NCBI RefSeq assembly: GCF_003627795.1
Contig: NZ_CP032687.1
Coordinates: 310,001-374,000 of the forward strand
Direction: 5' to 3'
Source: Rhizobium sp. CCGE531
GTDB lineage: Bacteria > Pseudomonadota > Alphaproteobacteria > Rhizobiales > Rhizobiaceae
Length of the DNA: 64,000 bases
Of this stretch, positions 27,150 through 35,602 are shown in pieces. The first letter of the stretch is position 1; each line of letters starts with the position of its first letter. The notes beneath the pieces are model-generated. The model saw nothing but the letters and a program-made list of their open reading frames with translations. It searched no databases and had not been told where the DNA came from. A program made the position numbers and the translations under genes.

Positions 27150-27202
27150 ATCGGCTCCACTTTCTCACGAGTTGGAGCCTCCGGCAAACCCGGCGCGGTT
27201 CA

Positions 27203-27639
27203 GTTCTTGAGGATGCCGATCACATTGCGATAACGGACTCATGTCCAGACGAAACTGGTCATACGCCCTTCGTCCGACGGCCGTGGGAAGTGAATCTGAT
27301 CTTTCGTCGTAGACAGCAGCACCTGGCGTGCGTTGCCGTGTTAGTGGAAGCGGGCGAAGATGGATCGGATCACATTTTGCAGACGCAACTCGGGATCAAG
27401 CCCAAGCCCCGCCTCTCGACGCAAAATGTAGCCGAACGGCACAGAAAGGCGCAATTCGCCGCACCGCGCTTTCGATCTGGCGGCATCGAGCATTCGAGTT
27501 CTTAGCACGCCCAATTCGAACTCGCCTGCTGCCGTTCAACTTCGCCAGAACCGAGGCCGCCTGACACGATACGGTTCCAAACGTTGAGCCGATACCAATC
27601 AGCGTGTTGGCGTCAACATGCAGCGAAAGTCACGCTTAC
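27203..27639. other. IS debris without intact genes
   Basis: About 440 bases right of the IS3 element. A short in-frame end LLPFNFARTEAA with a stop near 27563 resembles the C terminus of IS66 TnpC proteins, so some of this is old IS66 sequence. Nothing else was recognised. Confidence 0.4.
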
Positions 27640-27963
27640 GACGAAGGCAGGATGCCGATCGGCAACAATTTGCTGGAACGTGATATCAGAATCTTCGCCA
27701 CTGGAAGAGAGTTGGCTCGTCTGTCTAGCGACACGGTCCAGGGTGCCAAGGCCAGCGACGTCATTTATAGCCTGATACTGACCTGTCGTGCCTGCCGTGT
27801 CGGACCTTCGCCTGGTTGCGGCACGTCCTCACCGCTGCTGCGGCGCCCCGACGATGCCAATATCGTATCCCCACGCCGAGGACCGCCTTGCTTTGTCACG
27901 GTGATAGCGATGTTTTGCTGAGGTGAGCGGTATCGCCACGTTGCTAACAACGAGGATAACGAC

Positions 27964-28341
27964 GTGTCTATCCATCAGCTTGAGATTTTGGCGGGCAGTA
28001 TGCGGCGCCGGAAGTTCACACGAACTTCCAAGGAATCGATCGTTTCGGAGACGCTGACTGGCGAGATGACGGTGACGGAGGTTGCGCGACGTCACGACGT
28101 TGATCGGTCACTGGTTTATCGGTGGCGTCGTGAGCTTGGTGTTGCAGAGAGAGCGGAAGAGCCGCGCGCCTTCGTTCCGGTGAAGGTACAACAGGCGCCG
28201 GACTCGGCAATGGGAATGCCGGCTGCGACGGCGTCTTCTGCGATCGAAATCCATGTTGGCCGGGGCCGGTCGGTGCGGGTCACTCGTGACTTTGATGCCT
28301 CGACGTTGTCGCGCGTGCTTGATGTGCTGGAGGGACGATGA
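27964..28341 (+). CDS. tnpA: IS66 TnpA (copy 3)
   Basis: 125 residues. N-terminal helix-turn-helix region (RTSKESIVSETLTGEMTVTEVARRHDVDRSLVYRWRRELG, shown here in part) and the conserved end IEIHVGRGRSVRVTRDFDASTLSRVLDVLEGR. The frame starts at a GTG (27964); an ATG at 28000 (MRRRKFTR) is an alternative. The stop overlaps the tnpB ATG (ATGA at 28338). Accessory DNA-binding protein of the element. Confidence 0.9.
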   Translation: MSIHQLEILAGSMRRRKFTRTSKESIVSETLTGEMTVTEVARRHDVDRSLVYRWRRELGVAERAEEPRAFVPVKVQQAPDSAMGMPAATASSAIEIHVGRGRSVRVTRDFDASTLSRVLDVLEGR

Positions 28342-28685
28342 TCCCGATCAGTTCGAACGTCAGAGTGTGGATTGCCAGCGGTCACTGCGATATGCGCAAG
28401 GGTATGCAGGGGTTGGCTCTCATCGTGCAAGAGGGGCTTAGCCGCAATCCGTTCCAGGGCGACGTTTTTGTTTTCCGCGGGAGAAATGGTCGATTGATCA
28501 AGGCCCTATGGCATGACGGTGTCGGACTATCGCTTTATGCCAAACGGCTCGACCGAGGCCACTTTATTTGGCCGGCGACAGTGGACGGAGCCATTGCCCT
28601 TACAGCCGGGCAGATGTCCTACCTTCTTGAGGGAATAGACTGGCGAAATCCGCAACAGACATGGCGTCCGACGAGCGCCGGATAG
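28338..28685 (+). CDS. tnpB: IS66 TnpB (copy 3)
   Basis: 115 residues, full length, with the family blocks VRVWIASGHCDMRKGMQGLAL, GDVFVFRGRNGRLIKALWHDG and LLEGIDWRNPQQTWRPTSAG. It starts at the ATG of the ATGA overlap with tnpA. Accessory protein required for IS66 transposition; mechanism unknown. It is close to TnpB of copy 1 (285-638). Confidence 0.93.
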   Translation: MIPISSNVRVWIASGHCDMRKGMQGLALIVQEGLSRNPFQGDVFVFRGRNGRLIKALWHDGVGLSLYAKRLDRGHFIWPATVDGAIALTAGQMSYLLEGIDWRNPQQTWRPTSAG

Positions 28686-28719
28686 GTGCATTTTGCGGCT
28701 CGAACCTTGAAGAAAAGCT

Positions 28720-30411
28720 ATGCAAATCAGTGGTTTGTGGTTTGATCCGGACATGGAAAACGGCCTGGAAAACCACTCCGATTATGCCGCTGCACTTGAA
28801 GCAGAGCTGGTCGTGGCGCGTGCGGAGCGCGCCGTTGCCTTAGCCGAACTTGCCGTCGCCAAAGCCAAGGAAGCGGACGATCAAGCCACCATTCTGCGTC
28901 AGAAGGTCCATATCGAAAAGCTGCAAAGGCAATTGCGTGGTCAGAAATCGGAGCGGACTGCCAGGCTGATCGCTCAAATGGAGCTGATGCTCGAGGATGC
29001 CGAGGCGGCGGCCACCGAGGATGAACTTGCCGCTGAAATGGCCATTGCTGCGGCCGCCCCCATTGCTGTCGCCGGCTTCACACGCAAACGCCCCGTTAAG
29101 AAGCCATTCCCCGATCACCTGCCGCGCGAGCGTGTCGTTGTGCCCGGTCCGGTCGCCTGCAGCTGCTGCGGTAGTGACCGGCTGCGCAAGCTGGGCGAAG
29201 ATGTCACCGAGACGATGGAGAGCATTCCACGCTCCTGGAAAGTCATTCAGACGGTGCGCGAGAAGTTCACCTGCCGCGACTGCGAGAAGATCAGCCAGGC
29301 ACCGGCCCCATTCCACGTCATTCCCAGAGGCTGGGCAGGTCCAAGCCTTCTGGCGATGATCCTCTACGACAAATTCGGCCAACACATTCCCCTTAATCGT
29401 CAGGTGGAACGATTTGCGCTTGAGGGCGTGTCAATCAGCCTGTCGACGGCAGCCGATGCTATCGGTTCTTGTTGCCATGCCCTTGATCCAATCCTGAGGC
29501 GGATCGAGGCTCACACCTTTGCAGCCGAGCGGATTCACGGCGACGATACCACGGTTCCGGTTCTCGCAGCCGGCAAGACCGATACTGCTCGGATCTGGAC
29601 ATATGTGCACGATGATGCCGCGTTCGGTGGCACGGCGCCGCCGTCGGCGATGTTCTATTATTCCCGCGACCGCAGCGGTGACCATCCGCAGGCGCATCTG
29701 GCCGGCTATTGCGGCATCCTGCAAGCAGATGCCTATGGCGGTTATACCAAGCTCTATCTTCCTGATCGCAGTCCATGTCCGATCTATGAGGCAGCGTGCT
29801 GGGCGCACGCAAGGCGACCATTCTTCATCATGGCCGATCTCGAGGCCAATGCCCGGCGCAAGGCTCAGGGCAAACCCGCTGCCGTCATCTCACCAATCGC
29901 CATCGAGATGGTGCGCCGGATCGATGCGCTGTTCGAGATCGAACGTCAGATCAATGGCCAGACGGCCGATGAGCGCAAGGCGACGCGTCAGCAGCATAGC
30001 AAGCCACTGATCGCCAACATGGAGCGGTGGGTGCGCGAGCAACGTGCCAAGCTGTCTCGCGACAATGATCTGGCCAAAGCGTTCGACTACATGTTGAACC
30101 GCTGGGTATCGTTTACTCGTTTCCTCGACGATGGCCGGATCTGCCTGTCGAACAACGCGGCAGAGCGTTCGCTGCGCGGAATTGCATTGGGAAGAAAGGC
30201 TTGGCTATTCGCCGGCTCCGACCGTGGTGGTCAACGAGCTGCCGCCATGTACAGTTTGATCGTCACCGCAAAGATGAACCATGTCGATCCGCAGGCCTGG
30301 CTTGCCGATGTGCTTGCCCGTATCGCCGACCACCCGGCAAACAGGATCGACGAGTTGTTGCCGTGGGCTTGGAAGGCCGAAAAGGCGGCACCTATTGCGG
30401 CGGCCGCGTAA
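28720..30411 (+). CDS. tnpC: IS66 TnpC transposase (copy 3)
   Basis: 563 residues, intact. N-terminal coiled coil, [12 protein letters not shown], a zinc-binding domain ([16 protein letters not shown]...[12 protein letters not shown], about 145-190), the DDE core with [29 protein letters not shown] and the Glu in [13 protein letters not shown], and the C-terminal end [12 protein letters not shown]. Catalyses cut-and-paste or copy movement of IS66. The ATG at 28720 is used; another at 28756 is possible. Its 3' end overlaps the DUF6429 gene on the other strand by 20 bp. It serves as reference for the broken copy 1. Confidence 0.95.
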   Translation: MQISGLWFDPDMENGLENHSDYAAALEAELVVARAERAVALAELAVAKAKEADDQATILRQKVHIEKLQRQLRGQKSERTARLIAQMELMLEDAEAAATEDELAAEMAIAAAAPIAVAGFTRKRPVKKPFPDHLPRERVVVPGPVACSCCGSDRLRKLGEDVTETMESIPRSWKVIQTVREKFTCRDCEKISQAPAPFHVIPRGWAGPSLLAMILYDKFGQHIPLNRQVERFALEGVSISLSTAADAIGSCCHALDPILRRIEAHTFAAERIHGDDTTVPVLAAGKTDTARIWTYVHDDAAFGGTAPPSAMFYYSRDRSGDHPQAHLAGYCGILQADAYGGYTKLYLPDRSPCPIYEAACWAHARRPFFIMADLEANARRKAQGKPAAVISPIAIEMVRRIDALFEIERQINGQTADERKATRQQHSKPLIANMERWVREQRAKLSRDNDLAKAFDYMLNRWVSFTRFLDDGRICLSNNAAERSLRGIALGRKAWLFAGSDRGGQRAAAMYSLIVTAKMNHVDPQAWLADVLARIADHPANRIDELLPWAWKAEKAAPIAAAA

Positions 30412-30625
30412 ACAGTTCCCGAAACAGCTCCTCTGACCGTTGCAGGCCTTCATCCGTTAAGATCAACGACTTCGACTTGTTCACCGGATCGGCGATCAGC
30501 CCCTTCTTGAACAAACGATCCGTCGTCTCCCAGTCCAAACCCTTCCAGGCTCGATACCCGTCATGCAGCGTCAGCCACAACAGCGCCAGCACCGCATCGT
30601 CGATCTTGTCTTCGTCGATATCCAT
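30392..30625 (-). CDS. DUF6429-family passenger protein of IS66
   Basis: 77 residues: [40 protein letters not shown] and [17 protein letters not shown]. Small acidic, helical protein matching DUF6429 from memory; it is often found at the end of IS66 elements in Rhizobiales. Function unknown. It converges on tnpC with a 20-bp overlap and lies inside the IS66 ends, so it moves with the element. A truncated copy of its first codons survives at about 14230-14260. Confidence 0.8.
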   Translation of the reverse strand: MDIDEDKIDDAVLALLWLTLHDGYRAWKGLDWETTDRLFKKGLIADPVNKSKSLILTDEGLQRSEELFRELFTRPPQ

Positions 30626-30804
30626 TGCGAGAGCTTATCACGTGCAAATACGAAATTAATGCGGTACTCGCCGAATGCGTACCCAATATCGAGGATCTGC
30701 TGCCCTTCAACTTCAAAAGCCAGCCAGCATAAGCCGCCGCTCTTCAAAACGATTTACGACGTGCACTGAAAAGAGCGCTACCAATAATCAGCAATGCAGG
30801 ACGA

Positions 30805-31650
30805 TTATTGAGCCTGCGGTAGGTTGTTGCCACAAGTGTGGCGGTCGCTCCTATCCCTTGCAAACGGGACAAACCAGGTTGATGGGCCACCGTTCTCGAT
30901 GGCCGACAGCGGGTAAGATTTGTTTCCCTTCGCGATGATCATGTTACACCCGGCATCCATGGCGATCCTTGCTGCCATCAACTTCGTCAGCATGCCACCC
31001 GAACTATGACGAGAGACGGAATGACCGGCCATGGCCTCTATTTGGGGGGTAATGCGTCGCACCTCTGTGATCAAACGGGCCGACGGGTTGTCGTGTGGAT
31101 CTTCCGTGAAGAGGCCATCTATGTTGGAAAGCAAAATAATTATGTCAGCCTGCACCAACTCTGCGAGCTGGGCCGCCAAACGATCATTGTCGCCAAAACG
31201 GGTTTCGGCAGTTGCGGTTGTGTCGTTCTCATTGATAACGGGAACGGCGCCAACTTTGAGGATTTGTCGAACAGTTGACAGAACATTGAGTCGGCGATGC
31301 GGGTTGCGTAGATCTTCGCCCATCAATAGTATTTGTCCGAGTCCAAATCCAAACCGTTTTAAGCTCTGTTCGAAGGCAAGCATGAGTCGAACTTGACCGA
31401 TGGCTGCAGCCGCTTGTCGCTCTTCACTTCTCAGAGGAACGTCAAACTCATTGAAGTGACGTGACCCAACCGCGACAGCACCGGAGGTCACGATGATCAC
31501 CTGCTGCCCACGTGAGAAAAATCGGACCACATCTTCTATCATCGTTTCAAGCCAAGAACCGCGAATGTCTCCGGTTTCTCCGTCGGCAATTAGTGCAGAG
31601 CCAATCTTCACGATTATTCGATGAGCGGAAATTAATTGCGCCGTGGTCAT
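30805..31650 (-). CDS. proB: Glutamate 5-kinase-like protein without PUA domain
   Basis: Amino-acid kinase fold. Visible motifs: IIVKIGSALI (substrate/ATP loop), VIIVTSGAVAVGSRH, VPVINENDTTATAETRFGDNDRLAA (glutamate binding) and IILLSNIDGLFTEDP, GGMLTKLMAARIAMDAGC. ProB phosphorylates glutamate to gamma-glutamyl phosphate. This protein ends just after the kinase domain (TWFVPFARDR) and lacks the C-terminal PUA domain of long ProB proteins. I choose the ATG at 31650, with GCGAGG upstream; the frame extends to 31689. The gap to the ATP-grasp gene is under 80 bp, so the two are probably one operon. No proA gene is near, so proline synthesis is not the obvious role. Confidence 0.82.
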   Translation of the reverse strand: MTTAQLISAHRIIVKIGSALIADGETGDIRGSWLETMIEDVVRFFSRGQQVIIVTSGAVAVGSRHFNEFDVPLRSEERQAAAAIGQVRLMLAFEQSLKRFGFGLGQILLMGEDLRNPHRRLNVLSTVRQILKVGAVPVINENDTTATAETRFGDNDRLAAQLAELVQADIIILLSNIDGLFTEDPHDNPSARLITEVRRITPQIEAMAGHSVSRHSSGGMLTKLMAARIAMDAGCNMIIAKGNKSYPLSAIENGGPSTWFVPFARDRSDRHTCGNNLPQAQ

Positions 31651-31728
31651 CAAGTGTTGCCTCGCTAAAAGGAACGCACGTCTCTGCAATCTACACTGGG
31701 CAACTCAATATTCATTGCGAATTGCCCT

Positions 31729-33012
31729 TTACCTAGAGCCTTTGAGGCTGCTGGAGGAGTTTAACGGCACGGCGTGTTCTTCTTCGCCAGAGGTAGAGAA
31801 TGGCGTGATCGACCAATCGATTAGACCGACCGCATGCTGAAGTATGGCCTTGGTCTGTGCAAAGCTGGATGAAGCGGCGATCACATGTCCTATGCGGTCC
31901 CGGTAGTCACCTTTCCTGACTATCTGCGTCTTAGGCTTAACATAAAATTTGACCTCTACAACGCCCGACACGGCAGCCGCCCGACTGTCGCCGTCGATCC
32001 AACTGAGGGTGCCATCGCGATCAGGGAGTAGGAATCGCACGGCTGCAGTCTGGAGATACGTGGTGCGTAAGTCACATTCCACGCCGGTGGCAAGCTTAAT
32101 GTGCTCGGTTACGAGATCGACACCATAAGCAAGATGAGCCCGCCGAGGATAGGTTCCGCCCGCAATACGCGGATTGACTTCTATTACAACTGGGCCACGC
32201 GTCGTCCACCGCAATTCAATGTTGGTTGGCCCCCACCCAAGTCCCAGAGCTCCCAAACAGCGCAGCGCCACGTCGGAGATTCGCTCGTGCTCGTCGTTAG
32301 TCAGCAGGGCCGGAAAGATGCTCTCACGAAAGAGAAAATGTGGTGGATGATCGAAATCGGCGGCGCTAATCCCAATGACCTCATTTCCCATCGTGTCGGC
32401 TTCATAGAACGGGCCCTGTGCGAATTCTTCGACCAGGATCTTCGGTGAAGACCGCCATGTATGCTTCCCACCTAAAAGATGGGCCGTATGTTCGGCCAAC
32501 TCGGCGACGTTTCGGCACAGTCGAACACCGATGCCGCCGATACCCCCGATCGCAGGCTTGACCACCACTGGCAGGCCGATTTCCGCGGCACAGCTTTCAA
32601 CCTCCGCCGCGTTAGTGGCCAGGCGATAAGCAGGTATCGGAACGCCTCCATCAGCGAGCAGGCGACGTTGAATGAATTTGTCGCAACATTGTTCGACCGA
32701 AGCGGGGTTTGGTCCCGGTAAATCGAATTGCTGGCAGAGCTTTCCGGCGGTCGCGTAGACCTTCTCCTCGGCGCTTGTAATGCCAACAATTTCGTAGGTC
32801 TTACCCAGCCGAGAGCATTCGTTGATCAGCGCATGGAGATTGTCTGTATCGACTTGGATTGCTTCAACACCTCCCGCTGCGAGATAGGGGTACTGAGCTG
32901 GATCGGTCGATAGGGTAATTGGATGAAGGCCAAAACTCTTGGCAGCTTGGACATATTGCTCACCAGTACCATGTCCGTTGCCTTCAAGCAGGATGAGCGC
33001 TCTTCTTGCCAT
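31729..33012 (-). CDS. ATP-grasp ligase family protein (paralog 2)
   Basis: 427 residues with the same build as 14343-15590: N-terminal RRALILLEGNGHGTGEQYVQ, ATP-grasp loop LPVVVKPAIGGIGGIGVRLC, metal ligands in VVIEVNPRIAGG, and an amino-acid-ligase-like C-terminal domain (LLPDRDGTLSWIDGD...). Expected to activate a carboxylate with ATP and join it to an amine. It starts with ATG, as the paralog does. The C-terminal tail is longer than in paralog 1 (SGEEEHAVPLNSSSS). It is the first gene of the probable operon with the kinase. Two related ligases could add two different residues, or one may be a spare copy. Confidence 0.85.
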   Translation of the reverse strand: MARRALILLEGNGHGTGEQYVQAAKSFGLHPITLSTDPAQYPYLAAGGVEAIQVDTDNLHALINECSRLGKTYEIVGITSAEEKVYATAGKLCQQFDLPGPNPASVEQCCDKFIQRRLLADGGVPIPAYRLATNAAEVESCAAEIGLPVVVKPAIGGIGGIGVRLCRNVAELAEHTAHLLGGKHTWRSSPKILVEEFAQGPFYEADTMGNEVIGISAADFDHPPHFLFRESIFPALLTNDEHERISDVALRCLGALGLGWGPTNIELRWTTRGPVVIEVNPRIAGGTYPRRAHLAYGVDLVTEHIKLATGVECDLRTTYLQTAAVRFLLPDRDGTLSWIDGDSRAAAVSGVVEVKFYVKPKTQIVRKGDYRDRIGHVIAASSSFAQTKAILQHAVGLIDWSITPFSTSGEEEHAVPLNSSSSLKGSR

Positions 33013-33625
33013 TGACTGCTGACCCTCCGTTGCGGGATTTGCGGCGGTCCGAGCGTATCCGCATCAACCTTGCTAGCTACGCCCGGCCACAGATCTGCAG
33101 TGAACGTACCATCCTCAGCGAATTGCGGACGTAAAGATCTTGTAAATTTTTTGTTTGACGGATCTAGGTGTGCGATGTTTTGATCGGCGCACGGTGGAAT
33201 GGAGCATCACCCAGCCTACTGGCGATATCGGTAATCACGCGGTCCGAAGAATACTCGTGTACTACCGTCACAATAACGACCGCTCAGACCTTTGCACCCT
33301 TGAGTGATCGTAATTGCTTCAGGGATCCTCTCGTTGCCTTGGCTGGCCGGGGTATTGCATCAGCGATCTAGCAAGAGCGCCGTAGAGCCGGGGGCCGACA
33401 CAGCTTTTCAGTCGGAGAATGAAGCAATTGACTCATAAAGCATTAATTTGTATCAAATGATTTATGCAGGATACTTAGCCTCGACGCGCCGCAATGAATT
33501 TGGCTGAGCGGCCTGGCAGCGGAAGGGGAGCCACGACCTGAAAACCAAACGCTCTCCCACTTCTGACGACAGCGCCAGCAGTCTCTCCGAAACATACCGA
33601 CAGTAAGCGGAAAGCAGAGAACTCA
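33013..33625. promoter_or_regulatory. Divergent intergenic region
   Basis: About 610 bases between the ATP-grasp gene (minus) and the C45 hydrolase gene (plus). No gene was recognised; the frame 33168-33371 has no motif. The block at 33131-33150 (GTAAAGATCTTGTAAATTTT) matches the one at 15712-15731 upstream of the paralog, about 120 bp from each start. Promoters for both directions should lie here. Confidence 0.5.
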
Positions 33626-33648
33626 ATGACAAAAACCTCATAACCAGT

Positions 33649-34671
33649 GTGCACGCCAAGGGCGACGCCTTCTCGATTGGTTGTGCGCTCGGGAAGGCCA
33701 ATGCCACAAGCTTCCTCGAGTATCGGCTTGGCACGGAGCAATTTCGCGCTCTAGATGCTCGATGGCGCGGATCGGAATATTTGAAGAATTTGGAAGCTGC
33801 AGCCCGCGCGGCATATCCCCGCTACGTGCGCGAAATCGAGGGTATCGCAGAAGGTGCCGGCAAGGATTTCGAGACCATCTTCCTATTGAATTGCCAGACT
33901 GATCTGCAGATTCCAGACGCCGCCTCCGCGGCAAAAGCTGTTGCCGGAATGGGCTGCACGACTGTCCTAATACCAGCTGAATGCAATGGGCCGGCGGTTA
34001 TCGCCCACAATGAGGACGGCGAGCCCGAATCGCTGGGTGCCAATTTCTGGGTGGAGATTGAGCCCGATGTGGGGCCGGCGTGGAGCAGCTTTATGACCGC
34101 GGGCATGCTGCCGGGCGGTACCTTCCGCCTGAACGAGACCGGCCTGGTCCAGACGATCAACGCGATCACCCCGAACGACCAAAAACCTGGCGTGCCCCGA
34201 CAGGTTCTTTGCCGCGCCATTCTTGATGCTAAAAGTTTGGACGAAGCGGTCGGCATTTTGAAGCGCAATGACCGCTCGTGTGGATTCCATCACACTCTTG
34301 GCGATGCGAAGACCCGCAAGGTACTCTCTGTCGAAGCGCCGGCCTCAGGCTGCGTCGTGGTAGAGGTTGCTGAACCGCGAGCGCATGCCAACCATCTGCT
34401 CTCCAGCGAGTTCAGTGGGGTGAAGCAGACCATCGGCGCTTCCTCCCGTGACCGACAAGCAGCGGCGGATCGAATGATCGGCGAAGGCGCGTTGGCGGGT
34501 GGAGCAGAAGCGGTGCTGTTTGACGAGACCACTCTAATCTTCAAGGATTGGAAAGACTCCCGGACCCTCGCGACGAGTGTTTTCGAGCTTTTTCCAGACC
34601 GCATCGAGTGGCGGATACATGCGGCTCGTGACGAGCGAGCTGCACTAAGCGGAACAATGCGCGTCGTCTAA
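33649..34671 (+). CDS. C45-type Ntn hydrolase, copy 1, with shifted start
   Basis: 340 residues from a GTG; acyl-CoA:6-aminopenicillanate acyltransferase-like (peptidase C45) fold. Self-cleavage is expected before the Cys in GMGCTTVLIP (about residue 105), giving the N-terminal nucleophile. Other blocks: REIEGIAEGAGKDFE, VIAHNEDGEPE, NETGLVQTIN and HANHLL. The family hydrolyses or transfers acyl groups on amines. It is closely related to 54372-55427. There the protein begins MSKNPISRVRAKGDAF; here the matching ATG at 33626 meets a stop after five codons because one base is missing before 33655. Expression from the GTG is uncertain and it may be a new pseudogene. Confidence 0.75.
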   Translation: MHAKGDAFSIGCALGKANATSFLEYRLGTEQFRALDARWRGSEYLKNLEAAARAAYPRYVREIEGIAEGAGKDFETIFLLNCQTDLQIPDAASAAKAVAGMGCTTVLIPAECNGPAVIAHNEDGEPESLGANFWVEIEPDVGPAWSSFMTAGMLPGGTFRLNETGLVQTINAITPNDQKPGVPRQVLCRAILDAKSLDEAVGILKRNDRSCGFHHTLGDAKTRKVLSVEAPASGCVVVEVAEPRAHANHLLSSEFSGVKQTIGASSRDRQAAADRMIGEGALAGGAEAVLFDETTLIFKDWKDSRTLATSVFELFPDRIEWRIHAARDERAALSGTMRVV

Positions 34672-34835
34672 TGCGGCCTCAAGTCGCCGAGCGGTGCGAC
34701 GTCGTCGTCCGGGGACCGAACCCACGGGTGCGTCGGGCAGCGATCAGCCACGTCAAAAAAACTGCAGCCGGTCTGTTCAAGGCCCGGCCAGGTGAAAAAT
34801 CCCACAAACCCCATTGCGAAGTTGCAAGGAAAGAT

Positions 34836-35329
34836 ATGAGCTATCATCTCAGAGACGATCAGTATCAACGGCTCGTCGTATTTCACGAGCGCGCCGGCCG
34901 CCTGTCGGATTCCGAAGCCTTAATGGCATTGGCAGACAACGCTTTCCAGGAGGAATTTGGCCACAAGCTCTTTACCCTCCTCAAGGTTGATAGAGCCGCA
35001 GGCGTTATGCGGCGGATCTACTCGACCGACCTCATTACAGTCCCCTCGGAGGAACGAAGCCCCTCGCCGATGACGAGTGGAGTAGGCGTGTCGGCGCTGG
35101 TCGGCACTTTCTGGGCAAAGATTGCGAAGACATGAAGCGCTACTTTGCCGACCACGAAACATTGATCAAAATGGGCCTCGTGGGTGTATTGAATACCGCA
35201 GTCGTTTGGCGGAACGAGGTCATTGGTTGGATCAACCTCTTGGATGCTGCCGAACATTATACCCTCGAGATGTGCGATCTCGCAGGCCTATACGCGCAGG
35301 CTCTCGCGCCTTCTTTCCTTGCTAACTGA
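34836..35329 (+). pseudogene. GAF-domain protein, frameshifted
   Basis: Begins MSYHLRDDQYQRL at 34836. The GAF-like part reads ALADNAFQEEFGHKLFTLLKVD, RIYSTD, then, in another frame, TKPLADDEWSRRVGAGRHFLG, YFADHETLIKMGLVGVLNTAVV, EVIGWINLLDAAEHYT and LAPSFLAN with a stop at 35329. One missing G near 35051 (TCGGAGGAACG for TCGGGAGGAACG) explains the shift. Single-GAF proteins of this size sense small molecules; the ligand is unknown. It follows the C45 gene on the same strand and may have been its partner. The frame upstream of 34836 is not needed. Confidence 0.72.
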
Positions 35330-35602
35330 AATGCACGGCTCGAAACGCGTCGATGTATGCCAGACGCTCAGCATGATCTACATTGACGGCCGGTCGGTTT
35401 GGGTCCGCATTCTGTATCGGCGCGGACTTTTGTAGGTAGTTCGCCCGACGGCGCTCCACCCGCACGAGAGTGAATTCTAAAGCTCTCCGCGGCGCTTCGA
35501 GCGAAGATGAGACTATCCCAAGTCGGGTCGGAAACTATCACTTTGCTGGAGGCGACGCCGAATTAACGACGCCGCTCTCTTTATGGGAGATGAAGACTGC
35601 CC
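35330..35602. other. Gene-free stretch
   Basis: About 270 bases between two converging damaged genes. The short frames (35223-35435, 35470-35661) show no motif. A GCGACGCCG-AATTAA-CGACGCCG segment near 35553-35575 is a small direct repeat. No terminator with a T run was seen. Confidence 0.35.

Larger units (their letters stand above)
24468..27202 (-). mobile_element. IS3-family element interrupted by IS110
   Basis: Perfect 25-bp terminal inverted repeats: 24468-24492 (TGAACCGCGCCGGGTTTGCC...) and the exact complement at 27178-27202. Direct repeat GTT flanks both ends (24465-24467 and 27203-27205), the 3-bp size of IS3. Without the IS110 insert the element would be about 1.3 kb, the standard IS3 size. 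It carries orfA and orfB on the minus strand; orfB is split. Confidence 0.92.
27865..30682 (+). mobile_element. IS66-family element, copy 3, complete
   Basis: 2818 bp bounded by related ends: left GTATCCCCACGCCGAGGAC, right the complement of a sequence starting GTACGCATTCGGCGAGTAC. Flanked by a perfect 8-bp direct repeat CCAATATC (27857-27864 and 30683-30690), the size expected of IS66. It carries intact tnpA, tnpB and tnpC plus a divergent DUF6429 passenger gene. Of the three IS66 copies it is the only complete one. Confidence 0.93.
27640..30732 (+). pseudogene. Remnant of an older IS66 TnpC, split by IS66 copy 3
   Basis: 27640-27864 reads EGRMPIGNNLLERDIRIF..., ...DTVQGAKASDVIYSLILTCRAC and RRPDDANI, matching the last part of IS66 TnpC with some shifted codons. 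IS66 copy 3 is inserted after base 27864. Beyond the duplicated 8-bp target (30683-30690) the frame resumes as EDLLPFNFKSQPA and a stop at 30732, the expected TnpC end. So this is a 3' fragment of a decayed IS66, itself used as a target. Confidence 0.8.

Noticed and set aside
27328..27564. 78-codon plus-strand gene
   Set aside because: Only its end (LLPFNFARTEAA) is recognisable, as an IS66 TnpC C terminus; the rest lacks motifs, so I treat it as debris.
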